Source: Ctenosaura bakeri (lineage: Eukaryota > Chordata > Lepidosauria > Squamata > Iguanidae). From it: a DNA stretch of 64,000 bases. Of this stretch, positions 21,746 through 31,700 are shown piece by piece; the first letter of the stretch is position 1; the number at the start of each line of letters is the position of its first letter. The DNA is taken from NCBI GenBank assembly GCA_948474755.1, contig CAOLHI010001311.1, positions 682,001-746,000 of the forward strand, given 5' to 3'. The translations under genes were made by a program, and so were the position numbers. The notes below the pieces were generated by a model that saw only the letters and a list, made by a program, of their open reading frames with translations, was not told the DNA's origin and ran no database searches.

Positions 21746-23207
21746 TTCACACTTTTAAGAAAAATGTGTTTAGTCCATGGTATTTAATTAATCACACAAA
21801 CACACCCTTAAGGAAGTTATTTACCAGCTTACTTTTTCCAACTATGGTCCTGGCATAGTTTGAAGTCAAAGTCTACAAAGTCCTGGTGAAGCAGTACTTT
21901 GTCCTCTCCAGGGACAAGTGGAGGACATTTAGGAGGAAAAACCTGTATCAATCAAACCAGTTAAAGACCTGGCTAAATTGCAGTTTTAATATTAGCTTTA
22001 GTACTGGATGAATTCTACTGGAGTTGTAACTATATAAGACATGCCAGATTTTATAGTTTTATTTATATTTCATGTGCATGCTGTTGTTAACTTTATACCC
22101 TGCCTTTTTCCATAAATGGAACTAAGCTTGATTTGCTAGGTTACAAACTATGGCTACAGCAATAGATTTACTTACACTCTTTACTAACTTAGCCTCTGCA
22201 AGTGATACAGGAAAGCAGCACACATTTCTACTTCTGCAACTGCATCATTCAAGGGAACCAATATCCTTCTAATTTTTTTTTTTTTTTTTTGGCCGGGGAG
22301 GGAGGCAGATGTACAGGGGTGAAAAGATAGTAAGCTGTGTTTCTTCATGACAAATTGGCCTGAAGTAAGAAGAAAAGTGAAGAGGAAAAGACTTTAACAA
22401 AAGGATAACAGGAAATCAGGAGAGAAGATTGGATCAGGAAGTAATAGGGAGAAATTATTTACCTTGTTTAATTTTCCCATGTTCCTGGAGATGAGGATCA
22501 CCAAAGAGGTGGAAAAATGGCAAATTTAGATGCTTTAAAAAACAAAATTTTGGTTTTTATTCCTTAAAAAAATACAGCACCAGTGTTGAAGCAATTTGCC
22601 CAAAATTGGAAATATAATATAGCTACTGAAGATCAAACTAATGTGAGAAGGTACAGAGCTGAAAGATACCTAATGAACAGAAATAAAAAGGGTTAGGCCT
22701 CTGCTTAAATATTATAAAATTATATCTAATATAACTGGAATATCAAAGAGAAGCTATACTGACTGCTAAGTGACAATACAGAATTCACACACACACACAC
22801 ACACACAATCACACACATACCAGAGCATAACTAATTCAGTTCACATTTCATCCTTTCTTGGGAAATTAAATTGCTTAGTACTTGAGAAAAATTTGGAACA
22901 ACTAAATCTTTATTAGCCTTAGAGAGATCACTAAGTAGAAATGATATTGAATTAACATTAAGATGCAGTACAGTATGAAGGGAATTAGTATTCTCAGCAC
23001 AAGTTACCGAGATCAGCTGCTATGTAGAAAAAAGAGAAGAAAAGCAACTGCCAGGTTTTTATAAAATCATGATGACTGTATCTTCTGTCTTTCTATTATT
23101 TCAAGATAACAATAACATTATGGGATCTGTGTTGCTGTTTGATTAGTTCATCACTCATCAGCACTTCTCTTCCCTTTCCATCTCTACCAACACATATGTT
23201 TCACTTT
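21746..23207. other. No gene or repeat recognised apart from simple tracts
   Basis: Contains a T run (22269-22290) and (AC)n at 22786-22806; otherwise AT-rich. Confidence 0.45.
22786..22806. repeat. (AC)n microsatellite
   Basis: About 10 AC units. Confidence 0.93.
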
Positions 23208-23686
23208 GGCCATTTCCACACTGGGCATTTAAAATGGTGCAGAGCGACCTCCGACGGAGGTCTTCTGCACCACAGAGTGGACTGGGGTGGACTACTTTTT
23301 GTAGTTCCACACCTCAGTCCAGTTCTGCGCGACTGGAACTGGTCATGCAGTGTGCTTTTTAAAACCTCTTTTTTGAGGTTTTTAAAAACCCCTTCTCGCT
23401 CCGTCGCCGCGCTCCGGAGCAGATTTGCAGGCGCACACAAGTGCGTGCCTGCAGATCTTCTGGGGGCGGGCTTTCAGCTGGCAAGCTTCTCCAGTTGGTG
23501 GAGAGCCTCCGGTTGGTGGAGAGCCTCCACCAACCGGAAGCCGCCATTTTGGATGCCGGAGAACTGTGGAGCGACGAACTCGTGCTGTTGCTCTTTGCGA
23601 CGGACTCGCCTGGTCACAGGAAAAATCCGGTGAGCCCCATTTCTGCCCATTTCTGCCCGATTCAAACCCCAGGTGAGGAAAGGGCC
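23208..23686 (+). mobile_element. GC-rich DNA transposon, family B copy B2
   Basis: Ends GGCCATTTCCACACTGG and AGGAAAGGGCC. Homologous in opposite orientation to B1 (AGCGACCTC, GTGGACTACTTTT, GCTTTTTAAAACC). Donor-like GTGAGC (23640-23645) and CAG|GTGAGG (GTGAGG 23673-23678) occur, the latter touching the terminal repeat. No clear target duplication (TTT left, TCA right). A 164-codon frame crosses it without a recognisable domain. Confidence 0.8.
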
Positions 23687-23779
23687 TCAGTCTTTAATGA
23701 CTTGTTAGTTACAGATTTATAAGCAGTGATTTAGTTCATTTATATTACATAATAATGTTATTATATAACAATATATTAT

Positions 23780-24535
23780 TATACAGTTCTCCCTCCATGA
23801 GTTTGACATTCAGGAATCTGATTATTCACAAGCGTACATGCCTCCTCTCATTCTCCCCCTCCCATTCCCATGCATTTTGCCCCAGCACAAAGAATTTGTG
23901 CTGAGACAAAATGGAAGGGAATGGGGATGAGGGAAAGCTCACATGAGCCTTCCTCTCCCCCTTAAGAGCTTCTTCCTTCTTCCTCCCATGCAAAAGGGAA
24001 GGGAAAGGGGTGTGTAGGAAAGTTCATGCAAGCCTTCCCCCAGAGCTCTCTCCTTCTCCTTCCAATGCAAAACAGAAGGAAAAGGGTAGAAGAGAAAAGC
24101 TTCCCTAAGCCTTCCTTTCCCCCTTCTGGAGCTACTTCCTTCCCCTTCCCATCCAAAATGGAAGGGAAAGCAGGGTGAGGGAAAGTTCATGCAAGCCTTC
24201 CTTTCCACCCTCCAGACCTCCCCTTGCCATTCCTATGCATTTTTCCCTGGTGCAGAGAACTGCTGCTGAGACAAAATGGAAGGGAATCGGGAGGAAGGTT
24301 CCTGAGAGTTCTCAGTGCCAGGCAAAATGCACAGGAATTACAAGGAGAGCTCCAGAGGGGGAAAAGAAGGCTTGTGTGAGCCTTCCCCCACTCCCTTCCA
24401 TTTTGCATAGGATTGGGAAGGGGAAGCCCCAGAAGAGAAGGGGAGGAGGAGCAGGAGGGTATTCATAGTTTTTCCACTTTCACAAGGGTTCTGCACCCCA
24501 AACTCTTACGAAAGTGGAGGCACAACTGTAGAATA
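23780..24535. mobile_element. TIR element filled with hairpin repeat units (array H1)
   Basis: The left end TACAGTTCTCCCTCCATGAG and right end, read on the minus strand, CTACAGTTGTGCCTCCACTT form imperfect terminal repeats of mariner/Tigger-like style. Inside are about five degenerate units of roughly 100-120 bp built from arms like CCCATGCATTTTGCC and GACAAAATGGAAGGGAA that pair with each other, e.g. around GCACAAAGAATTTGTGC. Non-coding. Confidence 0.55.
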
Positions 24536-25813
24536 ATTTTTATTATACCACAATATACAATAGAATACCATATGGAACATAATTATAAAACAGGAAAGAA
24601 AATTACTAGATAGAGTCAAAAGAAACATTCAATCCTCTCAAAACACAAAACATTCTCCTTCCATACAGACCCATGGAGGGCATTCTGAAAGGTCCCTGGC
24701 TGCTTGAGGGTCCTGGTCTCCTGCTCTGCAAACAAAATCACTCCTTTCTACCTCAAATTCTCTTCCGCTTTTTTTTTTCTTATCTCCCCCACCCCCACTT
24801 TTTTCCCTAAGCTTAGCTGTTCTGTTCCACAATCTTACCTATCAGACCTGGGTTCCAAAAGTTCTATGTCTTCTTGTCCTTTTCGTCTTCCCAAAGAAAT
24901 TGCACAGATTAATCTAACAGCAGGGAAATGTGACACATATCCTCCAATTCAAAAATTTATGCTTCTGAGGCAGTAAGTCTTCCTGTTCTACTGGATGTGG
25001 CAAAAAGAAAGGGGTCCTTCCTAAAGAATTCTAACAACTTGATTCAGTAAAGCATATTTTTAAATGCAGTGTTAACTGGTGAATCTAGAAAGTTAGGTAA
25101 AATCACTAGAATTCAATAGAATAATTGATCATTTAGCAGTTGAATCAACAAGTTAATTTCAACCTTTGACTCCTAAGACACCTCTGTAAGTAGGTCTGGG
25201 TGGAGGAAGAGAGGGGCTGGTGCATATCTCTTAAAACCTGACAAAAATCAGTTGATAGCTGGTAACATTCTGGTGGTATGTTTCAATGTGAGTTTGAAGA
25301 CCCAAGAAACCATAAGTGATAAGTGGAAATGACTCACCCATAATGTCACCTAGACATTAATTAAGGACAAGCCAGATCTGGATGTGAAGTAGGAAACTAT
25401 TCACTACTGGAACTGAATGTGAATAGGAGGCAGAGATAACTTTTTTTCCCTATAGGAAATCTTAGGGGTCCAATCCCACTGTCCAATCACAAATCCCATA
25501 AAACTCCAATGCTGGCTACAGAAGTGATTTCACATCTCCTATTCTTTAAGTTATTTCCAGTGTTATATTCAGGCTAGCTCTGCTGTCCTCACTGAAAGTA
25601 CTTTCTGCTGATACTGAGGAATGGGACAGGGGGACAGAAATAAGCTCACTAGCTGTACAGTTAGTTTGGAAAGCTGTGCTCACCTCAACCAAAGCTCTAA
25701 GGTCTCTCATGCAGTAGTCTGCCTTTGAACTTCCATTTCTTAATAAATTGCATAGCCATTTCCATCAAAAGACTTCTGCATGACCCCTCAGCATGACAAT
25801 TTTGTTAGGGAAC
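24536..25813. other. No gene or repeat recognised
   Basis: AT-rich with a C/T-rich stretch near 24770-24810. No coding signal seen. Confidence 0.45.
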
Positions 25814-26250
25814 TGTTACTGCTGTTTAGACCTACTTGGAGATACCCCTAGATATCATTTTGATATCAATAATTCGGCTCTCTTCTACCACCCCTCTCCA
25901 TGTGTTTGTGAGGCCCCCGAACAAGCACAGACTAGGCGCAGCCACTAATTGCTGGACATTCCATTCTCCACCCAGGCAGGCCAGAAATAGCCAGATCCTT
26001 GCTTTAGGTGACCTCTCTGCAAACACCTTCATTATGTATGCACGCTGTTTACAAAGGATCCCTGCCCCAAGTAGGCAACCTGGCAAGCTGAATATTCAAC
26101 TGCCAAGCACTGAGTATTTGCATACTGGCTAACTCTTTGTCAATTCGGACTCAACTCAATCATGCTAAATTCTGACCTTTCCAAAGCTTTGTCCTGCTCC
26201 TAAATTGCATTATTTTCCCCAAGTATGGCATAGCCTGCAGTCACATTTCT

Positions 26251-26260
26251 CTCTATAAAA
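26251..26260 (+). promoter_or_regulatory. TATA box of the solo LTR
   Basis: CTCTATAAAA followed by ACCCC; initiation would be expected roughly 25-30 bases downstream. Confidence 0.6.
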
Positions 26261-26511
26261 ACCCCGGATTACGAGACCATCCTCGGATCACTCCCAAGTT
26301 CCAGACTGCTTTGCTTGGTGAGCTTCCCCTCAGCTCCACGTGCTGAGATACATCGAACTCCAGCATCACTCTCTATCTTCTTTCCAGGCTTCAGGAACAG
26401 ATTTCGTATCACTCGTATCACCTATCCCTCTGAAAATCCTGCTATCAAACTCACACCTTTATTTCTTAGTTATCTGTGTGCATGTGTTGCTTACATCGTG
26501 TGCCTGTATTT

Positions 26512-26517
26512 AATAAA
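26512..26517 (+). promoter_or_regulatory. Poly(A) signal of the solo LTR
   Basis: AATAAA within TTTAATAAAGACC, followed by T-rich sequence. Confidence 0.6.
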
Positions 26518-26714
26518 GACCATTCATTTATTTCCAACACGGTTTGCTTCTTAACTTGGCCTGACCCCGTAAACATTGGGTTACAAGATCCTGCTGCGTT
26601 ACCTTGCCTCTCGTAGTGCCAACCAGTGCTCTTGACTAATTTTCCCCATCTTGTTTAATTGTAAAGTTATTTAGGTGTCCCTCCCGGGACCCCCAGTAAA
26701 CAGGGTAACAGAAC

Positions 26715-27394
26715 ATAATACTTCAGCACAACACTGAGGATATTTAGTCCCTCGTAGCAGGTTCCTGGTAATCTGAGAAAGCTAAGTGTAAACTTGATAA
26801 ATCTCTGTGGAGGCTGGTATCTCTAATACTTCTGCATTAATACATTTTATCCCTCTGCTTGTTTACAGGTAGAAATGGCTTGTTAGAAAAGTACTTATTG
26901 AATTTGCAATAAAAATCTTTATTGAGAAAATTAAATGTGAAACCTGCTAGAATAAAATCCCAAGGGATACCATGTATTTCAGTGATACAAAACCATGTCT
27001 AAAAGTAATTTCCAGACTCCAAGTCAGAAACTAAAACAAAAACAATACCATTTTTTTCAGTGAAAGTTAAGTGGTGATGAATATAGCCGCATTCACAGCG
27101 ATATGTCTTTCCTATTCCTCTCTTTTAAGACTAGAGATGAAAGTGTTTCTTCTTTGGTCTCCTGTTCAATTGGCACCAACTGTCAAGGTAAATTTCCCAG
27201 GACCTTATGTTTTTTGCTACTGCTCTCTGTAGGATGACTTGATGCAAAACAGAGTGGTAATCCTATGCCCTAACAGTTGAGTAGAAGAACGAATTTTAAC
27301 AGGTTCAGCTTGTTATGAAAAAACCTTGCTGTGTTGTTAACTTCCACTTCCTCCACAGTATTAAATGTATTCCAAATCCAGTCCTCCCTTACAA
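26715..27394. other. No gene or repeat recognised
   Basis: AT-rich, no coding signal. Confidence 0.45.
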
Positions 27395-27785
27395 CAGTCC
27401 CCTTCCCTCCAACATTTCACAGATGAAATCTGGGACTACCGTGCTTAAGCAACACCAAGATTTGGTCAAGAAGGCAAAATTTATTAATGAGGAAGGGCAT
27501 ACAAGTAGGAGTGGCTGCAGCAGCTTGTTTTTCTCCTGAGCCTTCTAAGAAAGGCAAAATTCTGTTCCTTTCTCTCCCCCACTGCTGAGTTAATTGAGTG
27601 CAAACTACTTGAGCTCAGTTTGCAGCAAATGAAGTAAGCGAAGTACAAAGGGGGAAAGTGGGAGGAGGAAAAGGAAACTGGGACATTTCAAAAGGAGCTA
27701 AGAAGTGGGACAACAAAAGGTTAAGTGAGATTGTCTGTGCAAAATTGGGACTGTTAGAGGGCACACAATCTTGTTTCAAAATTAT
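27395..27785 (-). repeat. Unclassified interspersed repeat R1, minus orientation
   Basis: Reverse complement of the R1 copies at 14819-15500 and 59560-60580: CCAACATTTCACAGATGAAA, GAGTTAATTGAGTGCAAACT, GGGACATTTCAAAAGGAGCT and AAAATTGGGACTGTTAGAGG correspond in order. Confidence 0.7.
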
Positions 27786-27919
27786 AAAGTTATGTAAACA
27801 CTGGAGCATGAAACAAGAAACTTTGTGTAGCTTTTTTATAAGAGCAAAATGACCACTCTGGTGTTCTTTTACTTTACTGGCTGTTTCCAAGAAATGTTTC
27901 TTTCAATGAAACATGATAA

Positions 27920-28178
27920 CATAGAATCATAGAATTGGAAGAGACCACTGAGGCCATCTAGTCCAAGCCCCTGCTATGCAGGAACACACACCAAAGCATT
28001 CCCAATAGGTGGCCATCCAGCCCCTGTTTAAAAACCTCCAAAGAAGACGATTGCACCACACTCTGAGGCAGCATATTCCACTGTGGACAGTTCTGATAAT
28101 CAGGAAGTGCTTCCTGAGGTTCAAGTGGAATCTCCTTTCCTGCAGCTTGAATCCATTGCTCCTTATCCTATTCTCTGG
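27920..28178 (-). mobile_element. CR1 LINE 3' end
   Basis: Plus strand reads ATAGAATCATAGAATTGGAA, GGCCATCTAGTCCAAGCCCC, GGTGGCCATCCAGCCCCTGT, CAGCATATTCCACTGTGGAC and CTTCCTGAGGTTCAAGTGGA, the reverse complement of the CR1 3' end. 5'-truncated near CTCTGGA. Confidence 0.92.
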
Positions 28179-28586
28179 ACATGCTAGGGTCCTTACTTAG
28201 TTGATATTTCATTAAAGTTGTTCCAGTACAAATTTCCTCTGGAAGCACAGCCCCAGCCCCAAACCACATCAACCCCATAATTCAAATATTGACCAGTCCC
28301 TCGAAACCATGAGGACATACACACAAATTGGCTTCATGGGATTTCCAAGGGAAGACTGAACTGGTCGCTCAGAATGATGTGAATGTAAAGAGCTACCATA
28401 GGGTGAAAATCAGAATAGGAACACTGACTCTATAGTGTATCCTCTATTTGGAATTACAGTATCAGTTCTGCTTAATGTCACATACTGATTTTTTCACTTT
28501 TTGTTCATCTCTGAGGTTATTATGCAACCAGTCCCCCTTTCTTTCTGTTAGTTGTGCAAACTGTTCTTATGTTCCTTTGTTCCCTT
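28179..28586. other. No gene or repeat recognised
   Basis: No coding signal seen. Confidence 0.45.
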
Positions 28587-28800
28587 ATGCAGATTCTCAG
28601 GCTCGCACCAATGCGAGCCTGCGATCTGCCCGGGGCAGGCTTTAGGCTGGTGACCAACCGGAAGCTGCCATTTGGGATGCCGGAGCAGTGCATATTGACG
28701 AGCATGCACTACTCTGGAGCGCCGTGGACCAAACCGGGGAGCCAAAAGGTCCGGTGAGTAGCAGCGTGGGGCGATTTCTTCGCCCAGTGCAGAAAAGGCC
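28587..28800 (+). mobile_element. GC-rich family B fragment, copy B3
   Basis: Right-hand part of family B: a GCTCGCACCAATGCGAGCC hairpin, CAACCGGAAGCTGCCATTT and GGATGCCGGAG align with B2. Ends AGAAAAGGCC. Carries CCG|GTGAGT (28754-28759). The left end is missing. Confidence 0.65.
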
Positions 28801-29217
28801 TAAGTGTGTCTTTCAAATATAGAGATATATGACTTGACAGAATCTTTTTAGAGGTCTGGATAAATATGTAGAAGTTGAAGATGGAGTTTTCTATGAATCC
28901 CAGTTAATGTTTCCACACACTTAGTATACCATACTTTTCATCTGACCAGGGCTATTCTGACTTGCAAAGCAGAATTGGCTACAAGTGATGGGAGTTCTCA
29001 AAGAAAAAAAGGAAATGAAGATTTTCTTCACTCAGTGCACTTCAATATAAATTTTAATCTACAAATATTAATAATATATACTTTCCAGTAGAATCAGACA
29101 ATAAATCTTGTCATAGCACAAGCATGGTTACAGATAACTAATAATCATGGCAGTGTTGGTACTGGATCAAATACAGTTTATGGATTTAGAGGATCTGGTT
29201 TTACTAGATTTCATTTG
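28801..29217. other. No gene or repeat recognised
   Basis: AT-rich, no coding signal. Confidence 0.45.
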
Positions 29218-29410
29218 GAGTTGTTGTTGTTGTTGCTGCTGTTGTTGTTGTGTGCCTTTAAGTTGTTTCCAACTTATGGTGACCCTAAAGAGTTTTCTCA
29301 GGCTGTGTATGTGTGATGTACCCAAGATCACCCAACAGCTGAAAGGGGAACCAAACTCTGGTCTTCAGGCTCCATAGTCCAATGCTCAAACTGCTACACC
29401 CTGTTGGCTC
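29218..29410 (-). mobile_element. tRNA-derived SINE, Sauria type, minus strand
   Basis: Starts with (GTT)n, then GTGCCTTTAAGTTGTTTCCA and ACTTATGGTGACCCTAAAG, the reverse complement of the Bov-B-like tail. Ends with the complement of the tRNA-related head (CTCAAACTGCTACACC...GGCTC). Confidence 0.83.
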
Positions 29411-29913
29411 TGTTTGGAGTCATAACAGATCCTATCAACAAGTTAGATGGCTTTATGAATTTTGAGAAAGATGTGCTGGATGACTCCATTGTAGCACACA
29501 CACCAAAGGTACAGATAACAGAAGAAAAAATAAAGAGAGGCTTTTCTGCTTTAATACCCTACTTAAAGAATATATTCCTTTGGAGGTCTGATTGGTTCCA
29601 GCTTTGTTTTCATTTCAGCATCATGTTAAATCATTTCTCTCTGTTAAACTTTTTTTGGAACCTTAATGATCATGGCTTGACCATGATCCCATTTGGATAT
29701 GGAATCCTCATCCCCATTACTTTCCCCCATATTTACAGGGTGTATTTAGTACAAGATGGTAATATACTTTTCAGAGTACTAAGGATCTACCTTTGTTTGT
29801 TTTTATGGAATTTTGTTGGTAAGAGTGAGAATTTACTTCCAGATATTTGCATGCTTGTTCTTGTTGTCCCACCCAAATCTCCAGCCTCTTGGAATATCCA
29901 ACATCATGGGTAG
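29404..29913 (+). other. Unassigned 169-codon open frame, probably not a gene
   Basis: The longest frame in AT-rich background. It is rich in F, I and L, starts at the SINE boundary, and has no domain, signal or splice context I recognise. Listed only because of its length. Confidence 0.12.
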
Positions 29914-29928
29914 AGTGTAGTGTCTCTC

Positions 29929-29929
29929 T

Positions 29930-29985
<56 letters not shown>

Positions 29986-29995
29986 TCCTTCCTTC
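29929..29995. repeat. (TTTC)n microsatellite
   Basis: About 15 TTTC units ending in CCTTCC variants. Creates apparent Lys/Glu/Arg-rich frames on the minus strand. Confidence 0.96.
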
Positions 29996-31529
29996 TTTTT
30001 CATAATGAGAATCATTCCACATTTCAGCTTCTTAACACAACTCCTCCTCCTCCCCACAGTAGATAATATGACACTATAACGGAGGGTGATGCACTGCTGG
30101 TGTTAGAAAAACACCAGCAAATAAAAATACAGCTGCTGCCTTGAAGACAAACCAATTTATAAGCTCACTCAAAGGGTAACTGACTGGGTTTCTCTTTGTG
30201 AGGACACAGAAATATGGCATGATGAACAACAGCCCTTGCCAGCATTAAACTCTTCCAGAATTCTTGCCCAAAGTAGTAATGGCTGATCATTCCATAGGAG
30301 ACTGCAGAGGTGTGTCTTTACAATCAATTTCAGTGACTGACATATACCCAGAGATCATGAACAGCAAAATTTTCTCCACACCAGACAGGATAATACAATG
30401 AAATCAAGAAAGAGAAAGAATAGTAAATTATTTCTGAGGGCAAAAGAAACAACTGTTTTCATTATAAAATCCAAAAGGACTGCAGAAGTTAACATTCTGT
30501 GGCCAGAAACAGGATCCAAAATTGCTTATCTGAAAGGGACCTAGATTAACTTTAACTCATTTTAAATTATTTAAATTGTTTTTAACTCTTATTTCTTTTT
30601 TCTAAATTGTTCTATGGTTTAACATAAAAAAATTACTCTGTAATCTTTTTTCTTCCCTAATATCTTTTGCTACAAGGCAGGACTTAAATATTTTAATTAA
30701 TAAATACTAAATAAATCCCAAGCACCTGTAATGTGCAATTAAGCCTGATGTTCTTCCAAATACAATCTCTTTCCCCAGGAGACTTTGAAATAAAAATTAA
30801 ATGCAAATAGACTCAAAGTTGAAAAAAATGTTTGAAATATTTGAAAACACAAAGAAAACATGTTTATACAGGAGACAGCCCAACATCCACTTACGAAATT
30901 CACTAGTTTCACTGTATACAAACAAGAACATTATGATTCAATCCTACTATGAACACTCCTGGCATATGGATGTTGCACTGAGATACAGATAGATATTTCT
31001 TGTGTTCTGGCTGGTTGCTGCATTCTATAATAACAAAGGCATCTCTACTGGTCAAGCAAGGCTAGTAAATTTACTTATTCTGGCAGTTCAGCTGGTAGGC
31101 AGGAGCAGACCACAAACGAAGAAAAAATATTCCCTGGATGCACAGAACTAATGTCAATAACCCATGCAAAAACCCATTTTCCTCATACAACATAACATTC
31201 CTTAAAGCAATGGACTTACTATTCTTCCCTTCAATCCACAGTGATATCTCTATTGCAGTTAGGAAAGGGGCAGCAGAGGCTAACTGTTTTTATGGCCCCC
31301 AGCCCAATAAGGAGATGTAATCAGTATGTGATAGGGAAGAGCTGTATGCCACTAGCTCAAAATTGTGGCAGCATTTATTTGTTCCTGAACCATGCGTGGG
31401 TTATGCATTAGCCATGCCCCCATTCTCTGGGGCCATCACTCTACTGCATGGGGAGTCTGGAGGAAACAGCCTCTGCTAATCTGCAAATGCACTCCATGCA
31501 ACTTTCAACTCTGATTTTCCAGGAGTATA
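29996..31529. other. No gene or repeat recognised
   Basis: AT-rich, no coding signal. Confidence 0.45.
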
Positions 31530-31700
31530 TTACATTACACAGTCATAGAAGCTTGATATCAGTTCAATTACCATGCTTCAAACCTATGAAATCCTGGAAT
31601 TTATAGTTGGTGGGGAGAGGGTACTTAGAAGTCCTTCCTAGAATGACTGCCAGCTGCCAAAGGATACTACAGATGCAGTTACACTACACTACAGATATGA
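31530..31700. mobile_element. Degenerate MITE relative
   Basis: CATTACACAGTCATAGAAGC, ATGAAATCCTGGAATTTATA and AGTTACACTACAC echo the arms of the palindromic MITE family (CACTACACTGTTATAG; GGAATCCTGGGGTTTG). Heavily eroded. Confidence 0.35.

Larger units (their letters stand above)
25814..26710 (+). mobile_element. Solo LTR (897 bp) of an LTR retroelement
   Basis: Starts TGTTACTGCTG and ends CAGGGTAACA, giving the inverted ends TGTTAC/GTAACA. GAAC flanks both sides (25810-25813, 26711-26714), a 4-bp target duplication. The interior has a TATA box (26254 onward) and an AATAAA signal (26512-26517) about 255 bases apart, the order of U3-R-U5. No internal region or second LTR is present, so this is a solo LTR left by recombination. 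Gypsy versus endogenous retrovirus cannot be decided. Confidence 0.75.

Noticed and set aside
29771..30057. Lys/Glu/Arg-rich frames on the minus strand
   Set aside because: They are translations of the (TTTC)n microsatellite.
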